Shown one piece after another: positions 25,598 to 33,178 of a stretch of 64,000 nucleotides of DNA (its first letter is position 1; every line of letters begins with the position of its first letter). Below the pieces are notes generated by a model. The model made no database searches, was not told the origin of the DNA, and worked only from the letters and a program-made list of their open reading frames with translations. A program made the position numbers and the translations under genes. The stretch is from Bacillota bacterium. GTDB taxonomy: Bacteria > Bacillota > Clostridia > Lachnospirales > Lachnospiraceae. The stretch is taken from contig JAEWQV010000010.1 in assembly GCA_023399055.1 (NCBI GenBank), positions 868,001-932,000 of the forward strand, read 5' to 3'.

Positions 25598-27337
25598 TTA
25601 TAAGGCGTTATTTGGCACACTGATAATAACCGTTGTTCCAACTCCCACCTTAGAAACAATTCTCAAGCCGTATTCTGTACCCAGATATAATTTCAAGCGC
25701 TGATTGACATTATTTAAACCGACTTTACTAAACCGATTAATGTTTTGATCCTGCTTGAAAATATTATCCAATACGTCTTTTTCAATACCGCTGCCGTTAT
25801 CCTCTACCACAATTTCTATACAATCTGGTTTCTCTCTGGTATAGATTTGAATGATAATCGGCTCCTCCCTCTTCTCTGCTTCATCAATCCCATATATCAA
25901 TGAATTTTCTACAATTGGCTGTAATATTAGCTTTGGAATATTCAGCCCTTTATGCTCCTCTTTAATATTGTAATGAATCTCAAATAACTGATTAAACCGT
26001 AATCTTTGAATTAAAATATAGTTTTCTATATACTGAATTTCTTCCTGTAACATAATCATATTGTTGCCAAAACTAATACTTACTCTTAACAGCTTTACCA
26101 AGGCAACCAAAGCATCGGATATGCTATCTTCACCCTTTATTTTGGCCATCCATCTGATTGTATTTAAGGTATTATACAAAAAGTGCGGATTGATCTGTGC
26201 ATGTAAAACCTCTAATTCCAGTTCATTCTTGTTATGCTCTACCGCAACAATATCCTCCATCAAACGCTTAATTTGATTTACCATCTGGTTAAAGGATTCA
26301 CTTAAATCATCCAATTCATTATAAACGTTTGTCGTCACTCTTACATTGAGATTACCTGCTTCCACCTTTTTCATTTGGTGCATCATTATCTCAATGGGCT
26401 TCGTAATCTTTTTTGTATACATAATGGTTGCATTGATCATAATGACCAGAGTTACTAATACAATCATGATGGTATAGAATTGCATCCTCTTTAAGTCCGA
26501 ATACAAAACTGCCTCTGACACAGTCTTTACCACATACCATTTACCATAGTTAAAGGAGGTATATATGGCAACATACTTTTTACCTTGATCCAGATAACTG
26601 ACGTAATTGGGTCCATTTTCATCCTCAATCATTGTTTCAAAATAACTGGAGGTACTGTTATCTATCGTCGTAAAGTCATCCTCTGTGCTGGCAATAATAT
26701 TACCTGCGGTATCACAGATAAAGATTCGACTTCCATCCTCCTGCAAATCAGGAAATGCTCCTGTAAGTACGTTCTCATCCACTTCAATATTAATATAGCC
26801 CAGTTCCTTTAAAGAAGTTATATCAATTATCTTCCTCCCCATGGAGAAATACCTCTTTGTCATTGTTCCGGAGAGTATCTTCACGTTTTTTTCTGTGGTC
26901 GGAAACCATACAATTTCACCAGTTGTTTGATCCAACTCGTACCTGGGGAAGCTTTTTATACCATCCTTCAACTCCGCTCCAACCTGATGATATCCGCTGG
27001 GGGTAATCACATAGATTCCGTCAATATTCTTACTGGAGATATAAAAGCTGTATAACTTATCAATGAGATAATCATTTTCTCCTATTTTGAGGCTACTCAA
27101 AAGCTCTTGATTGGAGATCATTGAATTTGATAAATTCTCAACTTCATTTAAGAGAAAATCAGCGTTATTACCGATTAATTCCACGGATTGCATTTCAGAT
27201 TCGCCATACTGTCTGCGTAGAGTATTCCTAAAATTTTGAAACATTACAATGAATATAATTAAAAATATTATAATTAGGAAGATAGCCGCTTTTAGGAACT
27301 GTTTTCTAAAACTATGCCTTTCTTTGATACTTCTCAT
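25598..27337 (-). CDS. YesM-type sensor histidine kinase
   Basis: A 579-residue membrane kinase. A TM helix (~15-38) is followed by an extracellular sensing region of ~240 residues, a second TM (MQFYTIMIVLVTLVIMINATIMY), HAMP (ITKPIEIMMHQMKKVEAGNL), the His_kinase motif with phospho-His in INPHFLYNTLNTIRW, and HATPase N-box QPIVENSLIYG and G-box EDNGSGIEKD. I start at ATG 27337, which follows AAAGGGAGAGTAAGC; the longer frame has no such site. It lies between a solute-binding lipoprotein and its regulator, so the binding protein may present ligand to it. Confidence 0.9.
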   Translation of the reverse strand: MRSIKERHSFRKQFLKAAIFLIIIFLIIFIVMFQNFRNTLRRQYGESEMQSVELIGNNADFLLNEVENLSNSMISNQELLSSLKIGENDYLIDKLYSFYISSKNIDGIYVITPSGYHQVGAELKDGIKSFPRYELDQTTGEIVWFPTTEKNVKILSGTMTKRYFSMGRKIIDITSLKELGYINIEVDENVLTGAFPDLQEDGSRIFICDTAGNIIASTEDDFTTIDNSTSSYFETMIEDENGPNYVSYLDQGKKYVAIYTSFNYGKWYVVKTVSEAVLYSDLKRMQFYTIMIVLVTLVIMINATIMYTKKITKPIEIMMHQMKKVEAGNLNVRVTTNVYNELDDLSESFNQMVNQIKRLMEDIVAVEHNKNELELEVLHAQINPHFLYNTLNTIRWMAKIKGEDSISDALVALVKLLRVSISFGNNMIMLQEEIQYIENYILIQRLRFNQLFEIHYNIKEEHKGLNIPKLILQPIVENSLIYGIDEAEKREEPIIIQIYTREKPDCIEIVVEDNGSGIEKDVLDNIFKQDQNINRFSKVGLNNVNQRLKLYLGTEYGLRIVSKVGVGTTVIISVPNNAL

Positions 27338-27364
27338 GCTTACTCTCCCTTTACTATGCATATC

Positions 27365-28831
27365 TTAATGCTGTTCCGTCCATTGACTTTTTATATTTAT
27401 GGAAGTTTTTCTAACGTCTATTTTTCCTGATACCATATCATAAAGATTAGAAATCATGATGTCCTCAAACTCATATCCCTTCTTCAGCTTCGGTCTGTAA
27501 TAGGCATATTCCGCTTTTTGAGACATAATCATGGCTTTTACCTGTGGCTGGTCTTTGGAATAGTTCTGATTGATTTCCTCTATAAGTGCCGTCCTTGTAG
27601 GAAGCGTGCCCCCATCTTTCTCCAAAAAGGTCTTCATTTGAACCTGTGGAGAGGTCGACCAAACTACAAATAACCAAGCCGCCAGTTTTTTCTTACTATT
27701 TGCATAACTATTGATTCCGATTCCTGAACCACCATAAATATTAGCACTTCGCGCCGAACCCTTTGGCACTATGCTATATCCTACTTTGCCAGCCATTTGC
27801 GAATTCTCAACAGCTGATATATTCTCATCCCAATTGATCATCATGGCTGTTTCGCCCTCTGTAAATGCATTCGCTACTTCATCCCAGGTATATCCCTCTT
27901 CATTTTCCGGATTCAGCTCCACAATCTCTTTAAACTTTTGCAAAGCGGTAGTAAATTCTTCGGTCCTGGATAAAATTTCATAGCTTGTACCAGTGCCAAG
28001 GCTCATTACTTTCCTGTTGGTAAAATAATCTCCTCCATAGGAACTTAAGACAGTTGAAAATGCTGTGTAAATGGAGTTATGCTGTGCGGACATGGTCAGG
28101 CTTCCGCTTTTTAGCTCCTTAATCTTACCGCTTTCAATTTGATTATTTATCCACTTTGACACCTCGATGAAGCGATCCCAGGTAAAGTCAGGGCTGTCTG
28201 GATCTGGATCATATCCAAGGTCCTGTGTCATTTGACTTTTATATTGATCAAAAATATCTTTTCGATAAAATAAAATCATTGTTGTGGAATCAAAAGGAAT
28301 GCCATATACCTTGTCCGTATTCTCAAAGTAAGAACATACTTGCAGTTGTTCCTTTGAAAAACTATCTAACCCTCCCACAATATGTGGCAGGGTTTCATCA
28401 TTTTCATATTTATTTAAATCCTCCAAACCGTTGTAGAACCTGTTCAGAGTTTTATAAGGATCCACATAGATCAAATCATATTGCGCTGTTTTTGAGATAA
28501 ATTCCATGTTGATCTTTTCTTCCAGGCTGTTGAAATCCATTCTTTTTATATTAACTTTGATGCCGGTGACCTTCGTAAACTTCTCAACCTCTTTTGATAG
28601 TATATTAGCATTGATATTATCTTCGCATATGAAATTGAGTTTGACACCCTCACACTGTTTCCAATCAAAGTTAAAGGGTGCTTCAATATTGCCGTATTCA
28701 TTTTCCGGTTCACCAAACAGCTCAATACGATTACCCGATTGCTCCTCTGGCTTTGCACATCCCGTTAATATAAGAAGAAGGATAATCAACACTAAGAAAC
28801 AGCTAATTACTTTGTAATTATGAATTCGCAT
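27365..28831 (-). CDS. Extracellular solute-binding lipoprotein (family 1, sensory cassette)
   Basis: A 488-residue lipoprotein: signal with lipobox LTGC, then a family-1 carbohydrate-binding fold (GVKLNFICEDNINANILSKEV..., FDSTTMILFYRKDIFDQYK, VPKGSARSANIYGGSGIGIN). First gene of a three-gene unit with YesM and YesN proteins and no permease genes nearby. It may therefore serve the sensor rather than transport, or use a shared importer elsewhere. ATG follows GGAGAATCTA. A ligand such as cello-oligosaccharide is suggested only by the downstream cellulases. Confidence 0.82.
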   Translation of the reverse strand: MRIHNYKVISCFLVLIILLLILTGCAKPEEQSGNRIELFGEPENEYGNIEAPFNFDWKQCEGVKLNFICEDNINANILSKEVEKFTKVTGIKVNIKRMDFNSLEEKINMEFISKTAQYDLIYVDPYKTLNRFYNGLEDLNKYENDETLPHIVGGLDSFSKEQLQVCSYFENTDKVYGIPFDSTTMILFYRKDIFDQYKSQMTQDLGYDPDPDSPDFTWDRFIEVSKWINNQIESGKIKELKSGSLTMSAQHNSIYTAFSTVLSSYGGDYFTNRKVMSLGTGTSYEILSRTEEFTTALQKFKEIVELNPENEEGYTWDEVANAFTEGETAMMINWDENISAVENSQMAGKVGYSIVPKGSARSANIYGGSGIGINSYANSKKKLAAWLFVVWSTSPQVQMKTFLEKDGGTLPTRTALIEEINQNYSKDQPQVKAMIMSQKAEYAYYRPKLKKGYEFEDIMISNLYDMVSGKIDVRKTSINIKSQWTEQH

Positions 28832-28900
28832 TAGATTCTCCTTAAGTTCTCATAAAAATACAGTATATATTGGTTCTATTTATTACTTTATTTTAAAACA

Positions 28901-28987
28901 ATGGGTATAATATTTCAATGATTGATTTAAGCGTCAAAATTCATTCATACTTTAATGCTTCGTCAATTCAATTCTTATTATACCCAT
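28901..28987 (-). promoter_or_regulatory. Candidate promoter and 12-bp inverted repeat of the sensing cassette
   Basis: ATGGGTATAATA (28901-28912) and TATTATACCCAT (28976-28987) are perfect inverted copies 63 bases apart. On the minus strand TTGACG (28937-28932) and TATTAT (28912-28907) form a promoter-like pair with a long 19-base spacer, about 75 bases before the binding-protein ATG. The inverted arms could bracket a regulator. Confidence 0.4.
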
Positions 28988-28998
28988 TAACAACTTTA

Positions 28999-29039
28999 CA
29001 TATCAGAAAATCGCCCCAACCGGAGCGTTTTCTGATATG
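28999..29039 (-). terminator. Terminator of the dehydrogenase gene
   Basis: ATATCAGAAAATCGC pairs with GCGTTTTCTGATAT across a 10-base loop, shortly after the minus-strand stop at 29055. Confidence 0.75.
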
Positions 29040-29054
29040 TTATAGATGATATTT

Positions 29055-30095
29055 TTATCCGATTTTAATTACTGCCTTTACAACATCATTCTTATTATTG
29101 ATTACAAAGTCAAAAGCTTTTGCTGTATCAGTGAAGTCAAATTCATGAGTAACAATACCGGACACATCGATAATTCCCTTTGCTATTGCATTAATTGCCT
29201 TAGGATAGATATTTCTGTAACGGAATACGGATGTAATGGTAGCTTCCTTTGCCATAATCTTTGCAAAATTATATTCAATAATATCTTCTGGAGCCATACC
29301 TACAAGTACCACGGTTCCACCACGTTTTACAAGATAAGCGGTCTGTTTGATTGTAATCTTGCTTCCTGCTGTTTCGATTACTACATCAACACCTTTACCT
29401 CCGGTTATTTCGTCAATCTTTGCGACTGCATCTTCCTCTTTCGCATTGATTACTCTGGTAGCACCTAATTTCATAGCATATTCCAATCTCTTTGGCATTA
29501 CATCCACTACTGTGATGTCAGTTGCACCATATGCTTTGCAAGCTAGTAAGGTTACAAGACCTATACAACCAGATCCAAGAATTACTACGGAGTCACCTAA
29601 CTTTACATTACCTTGAGCTGCTGCGTGCATACCTACTGCCAGAGGTTCTACTAAGGCACCTTCCTTGGTTGTAATGTTGCTTGGTAATTTAAAGCACATA
29701 TTGGCAGGGAAAGCAATATAATTTTCGAGACAGCCATGATAAGGAGGGGTAGCAAGGAATTCTACATCCGGACAAAGATTGTATTTGCCTGATTTACAGA
29801 ATTCGCACTGACCACAGGTTGCACCTGGCTCTAAAGCCACTTTATCACCAACAGTTAAATCTGATACCTTACTTCCTATTTCAACAATTTCACCTGCACA
29901 TTCGTGACCCAGTATAAAGTCACCGTTTACTATGAAATCACCGATTGACCCATGCTCCAGATAATGTACGTCAGAGCCACAAATTCCAACATATTCAAGT
30001 TTAATTAATACCTGATCTTCTTTGATCTTCGGCATTTCAACATCTCTCATTTCCATCTTGTTCAGTCCGGTCATATACACTGCTTTATTTGTCAT
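29055..30095 (-). CDS. Zinc-dependent polyol (sorbitol/xylitol-type) dehydrogenase
   Basis: A 346-residue medium-chain dehydrogenase. Catalytic zinc ligands: Cys in GICGSDVHYLEHG, His-Glu in ILGHECAGE, then Glu in LVEPLAVG. Structural zinc cysteines in CGQCEFCKSGKYNLC. Rossmann NAD loop VVILGSGCIGLV (~173). The SDVHYLEHG segment is typical of sorbitol/xylitol/L-iditol dehydrogenases, which convert polyols to ketoses. It follows the RbsC-like permease with 247 bases between, so it may share the transcript. A polyol or pentose substrate for the importer is inferred from this link. Confidence 0.87.
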   Translation of the reverse strand: MTNKAVYMTGLNKMEMRDVEMPKIKEDQVLIKLEYVGICGSDVHYLEHGSIGDFIVNGDFILGHECAGEIVEIGSKVSDLTVGDKVALEPGATCGQCEFCKSGKYNLCPDVEFLATPPYHGCLENYIAFPANMCFKLPSNITTKEGALVEPLAVGMHAAAQGNVKLGDSVVILGSGCIGLVTLLACKAYGATDITVVDVMPKRLEYAMKLGATRVINAKEEDAVAKIDEITGGKGVDVVIETAGSKITIKQTAYLVKRGGTVVLVGMAPEDIIEYNFAKIMAKEATITSVFRYRNIYPKAINAIAKGIIDVSGIVTHEFDFTDTAKAFDFVINNKNDVVKAVIKIG

Positions 30096-30164
30096 ATTAT
30101 CTTCTCCTTTTATATTTATAATGAATTAACTTCTATCGCTCTATCACTTATTGTCCTATTTCCT

Positions 30165-30310
30165 TTTAACTTGTTTCTTCTTACTTACTTCTTTTTACTT
30201 ACTTCTTACTTACTTTTCTTAACTGGTTTATTCTTAACTGGTTCTTACTTTATTTACTTACTTTATTTAATTCCTATACACTTACTTCTACTAACACTTT
30301 TTAACTTTTC
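30165..30310. repeat. Low-complexity ACTT-type tract
   Basis: About 145 bases of C/T-rich DNA made of CTTACTT, TTAACTGG and TTTACTT words, with tandem ACTTACTT and a repeated TTCTTAACTGG-type word. On the coding minus strand this is an A/G-rich leader between permease and dehydrogenase. No stable hairpin seen. Confidence 0.6.
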
Positions 30311-30342
30311 TATTATTTTTATCATGAAAAATACCAATTTCT

Positions 30343-31326
30343 TTATTTTGCTGCTGGCTTTTCTTCTACAAGAATAACCTTTCTGGTTTTCTTGGATTTG
30401 GATCTGATATCCCAGATAACCGCCAATGCAATGATTGCACCTTTTACAATCTGCTGGATATAGGAGTCAACACCCACTAAGTTCATAATGTTATTGAGCA
30501 TACCGATAATAAATGCACCAGCCAGCGTACCCATCGTAGATCCCACACCACCAGAAAAGCTTGTTCCACCGACGATTGCTGCTGTTAAGCCTTCCATTTC
30601 ATATCCTACCGCACCATTTGGTAAACCTGCATTAACACGGGACATAAATAAGATACCTGCAATACCTACCAAAACACCATTGATAATAAATACGATATAT
30701 TTGTTCTTCTTTACATTGATACCTGCTGCAATAGCAGCTTCTTGATTACCACCGATTGCATATAGTGAACGTCCTAGCTTTGTGTGACGTAATATATACC
30801 ACACAATAATTGTTATAAAGATGGTAATAATAATCGAGATTGGAATTGGTCCAATGGTTCCCTGACCAAAGATGACATAATCTTTTAACTGATTTAAGTT
30901 CTGACCCTTTGTAAAAAGTAATGCGATACCTCTTGCAATTTGCATCATGGCCAGAGTTGCAATGAACGGAGGAGCATTTAAATTTGTAATCATAACAGCA
31001 TTTACAAGGTTACATACCACAGCTACACTAATTCCGACTACTACTGCTATTGCTAAGGATCCAGTAGCCTGATACGCACTAATGGATAATACACCGGATA
31101 AAGCGAGTACCGCACCGGAGGATAAATCCAACATACCGCTGATGATTAATAGCATTTCACCATATGCCAGTATTGTACTAACCGCTAGCTGTTTCATAAT
31201 GTTGGATAAATTGATGGCTGATAAAAAGTTCTTGTTCATTATGCTGCATAAGAAAATCATGACAAACAACACAATAAATATGGAATACTTCTCCTTTGCA
31301 GGAGTGTTCTTAAATTTACTTAACAT
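30343..31326 (-). CDS. RbsC-type sugar ABC permease
   Basis: A 327-residue membrane protein with 8-10 helices and the family pattern: LSSGAVLALSGVLSISAYQ near residue 65, then PPFIATLAMMQIARGIALL, the EAAIAAGINVKKNK coupling loop and GGTSFSGGVGSTMGTLAGAF. It belongs to the ribose/xylose/galactose importer permease family. It starts 12 bases after the ATPase stop, behind AGGAGGAAAAGGAA, in one operon. The cognate binding protein is the separately promoted gene at 35543. Confidence 0.88.
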   Translation of the reverse strand: MLSKFKNTPAKEKYSIFIVLFVMIFLCSIMNKNFLSAINLSNIMKQLAVSTILAYGEMLLIISGMLDLSSGAVLALSGVLSISAYQATGSLAIAVVVGISVAVVCNLVNAVMITNLNAPPFIATLAMMQIARGIALLFTKGQNLNQLKDYVIFGQGTIGPIPISIIITIFITIIVWYILRHTKLGRSLYAIGGNQEAAIAAGINVKKNKYIVFIINGVLVGIAGILFMSRVNAGLPNGAVGYEMEGLTAAIVGGTSFSGGVGSTMGTLAGAFIIGMLNNIMNLVGVDSYIQQIVKGAIIALAVIWDIRSKSKKTRKVILVEEKPAAK

Positions 31327-31338
31327 TTCCTTTTCCTC

Positions 31339-32829
31339 CTATACACTAGTCGCATGTTTCATAATGGCTTCCTGGCTGAAATCTTCCTTGCTAAGTTCCC
31401 CGGTGATCTTGCCCTGATTCATAACATAGATCCTATCACACATACCAATTAACTCCGGTAGTTCTGAAGAGACCATAATCACTGCTTTTCCCTGCTTAGC
31501 CATTTCAACGGTAAGCTTATATATTTCAAACTTTGCTCCAACGTCAATTCCTCTGGTTGGTTCATCAAGAATTAAGATTTCTGGTTCTCTTAACATCCAT
31601 TTCGCAAACAATACCTTTTGCTGATTACCGCCACTTAAAGCCTGAATTGGAGTATCCAAGGAAGGAGTCTTTACATTCATCTTCTTGAAATATTCTCCAA
31701 CAATCTTTCGTTCTTCCTTCTCATGGGCATATCCCTTATAGATAACTTTTTCAAGGCTCGATATGCTCGCATTCTCCATTACACTTCGTATTGGAATGAT
31801 ACCGTATCTTCTTCGGTCTTCTGAAAGCATGACCATCTTGTGATTGATGCTGTCCGAAACTTTTTTAATGGATACTTTCTTATTCCTGATTAAAACCTCG
31901 CCACCAGTTAGGGGATCCAGTCCAAACAGTGCTCTCATTACTTCCGTTCTTCCTGCACCTACCAGACCTGCAAATCCAACAATTTCTCCCGCCTTTACAT
32001 GAAAGTTAATGTCCTTAAAGATTCCGTCACTATGCAGGTTCTTTGCCTCCAGTAGTTTTTCACCGAGATCAACTGTTTCCTTGGGATAGATATTCTCCAT
32101 CTTACGTCCAACCATAAGGGATATTACCTGATCCATGGTCATCTCACTGGCTGGATGACTTTCTACTACTGTTCCATCACGGAATATAGTAATGTCATCT
32201 GCTATTTGGAAAACCTCATCCAACTTGTGAGAGATGTATACAATACTTACTCCTTGCTTCTTTAACTCTTCAATTTTTTTAAACAACATCTCCACTTCTC
32301 GCTGTGTGATGGAAGAGGTGGGTTCATCCATTACTATGATTTCTGCATTATTAGATATGGCTTTAATAATCTCCAGCATCTGAATGTCAGACACCGTCAG
32401 AGTTTTCATTTTTTGAGAAGGCTTATAAGGTAGTTTTTCTTCCTTTAGAAACTCCTCTGTTTTTCTTTTTAGCTGCTTCCAATCTACATTTCCTAGTTTT
32501 TTGAGCGGTAACCTTCCTAAAAACAGGTTTTCTTCAATTGACATCTCCGGTACATAGTTCAGCTCCTGCGCTATCATTGCAATACCATGTTGTCTAGCAT
32601 GAATTGGACTTTGTATTTTTACGGGTTTTTCATCTATAAATATCTGACCAGCGTCTGGCTTGTAGATGCCGTTGATGATTTTCATCAGTGTGGATTTTCC
32701 AGCACCATTTTCCCCACATAATGCATGTACGGTACCCCGCCTAACTTTAAAGTCAATTTTGTCCAAGGCTTTTACACCGGGAAAAGATTTTTCTATCTGC
32801 GAGACCCTTAGTTTGATATCATGTTCCAT
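31339..32829 (-). CDS. RbsA/XylG-type sugar ABC ATPase (duplicated NBD)
   Basis: A 496-residue protein with two fused nucleotide-binding domains. First (~1-245): Walker A GENGAGKST, signature-like LTVSDIQMLEI, Walker B EIIVMDEPTSSI. Second (~255-496): degenerate Walker A GLVGAGRTE, signature LSGGNQQKVLFA, Walker B ILILDEPTRGIDVGA. This asymmetry is typical of monosaccharide importers. ATG follows GGGAGGACAAAA. The promoter region has sequence homology to that of the binding-protein gene at 35543, implying joint control. Confidence 0.9.
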   Translation of the reverse strand: MEHDIKLRVSQIEKSFPGVKALDKIDFKVRRGTVHALCGENGAGKSTLMKIINGIYKPDAGQIFIDEKPVKIQSPIHARQHGIAMIAQELNYVPEMSIEENLFLGRLPLKKLGNVDWKQLKRKTEEFLKEEKLPYKPSQKMKTLTVSDIQMLEIIKAISNNAEIIVMDEPTSSITQREVEMLFKKIEELKKQGVSIVYISHKLDEVFQIADDITIFRDGTVVESHPASEMTMDQVISLMVGRKMENIYPKETVDLGEKLLEAKNLHSDGIFKDINFHVKAGEIVGFAGLVGAGRTEVMRALFGLDPLTGGEVLIRNKKVSIKKVSDSINHKMVMLSEDRRRYGIIPIRSVMENASISSLEKVIYKGYAHEKEERKIVGEYFKKMNVKTPSLDTPIQALSGGNQQKVLFAKWMLREPEILILDEPTRGIDVGAKFEIYKLTVEMAKQGKAVIMVSSELPELIGMCDRIYVMNQGKITGELSKEDFSQEAIMKHATSV

Positions 32830-32884
32830 TTTTGTCCTCCCAATCTTTGTTATATCTATTAGGGCTTCCTCTTGCTTCTGAATA

Positions 32885-33005
32885 AACTATAACATCTATC
32901 CAAAAGTTCCAGAAGAAACAGAATTTCTGTGTTGAAGTGTTTTATTAATAAATAAATTGTTAAATACTTAACTGACGTATTATATTGCGATGGGTATGCA
33001 ATATA
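32885..33005 (-). promoter_or_regulatory. Promoter/operator region homologous to that of the binding-protein gene
   Basis: About 120 bases align with 36698-36822: shared TAAACTATAACATCT, CAGAAGAAAC.G.ATTTCT, TTGTTAA, CTTAACT and TATATTG blocks. Within it, AAGAAACAGAATTTCTG (32913-32929) is a near-perfect inverted repeat whose counterpart is AAGAAA-CGGTA-TTTCTT. On the minus strand the inverted repeat lies upstream of TGTTATAGTTTA. A common regulator is inferred. Confidence 0.55.
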
Positions 33006-33021
33006 TTGTGAATGGATAACA

Positions 33022-33174
33022 AAAAAAGCCGTGCTCCCTATAATAACTGGAGAAACACGCTATGCAAGTTTCTCCAGTTATGGCGGGCATGTTCGTATCT
33101 AACAAAGCTTAGCTTTTGTTGATACTTCACATTACCTTCGCGTATATATAGGTCAATCGGCTTTTGTTCTAATT
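33022..33174. repeat. Dispersed structured repeat, copy B, nested in a terminator
   Basis: The core, 33043-33144, matches copy A (1918-2012). It opens with a perfect 14-bp stem, ATAACTGGAGAAAC with GTTTCTCCAGTTAT, then TATC/GATA plus AACAAAGCT/AGCTTTTGTT. The flanks pair too: AACAAAAAAAGCCG with CGGCTTTTGTT, and CCTATA with TATAGG. On the minus strand the outer stem plus TTTTTTT forms a terminator for the chemoreceptor gene, so the repeat occupies a terminator loop. Confidence 0.7.
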
Positions 33175-33178
33175 GTAA

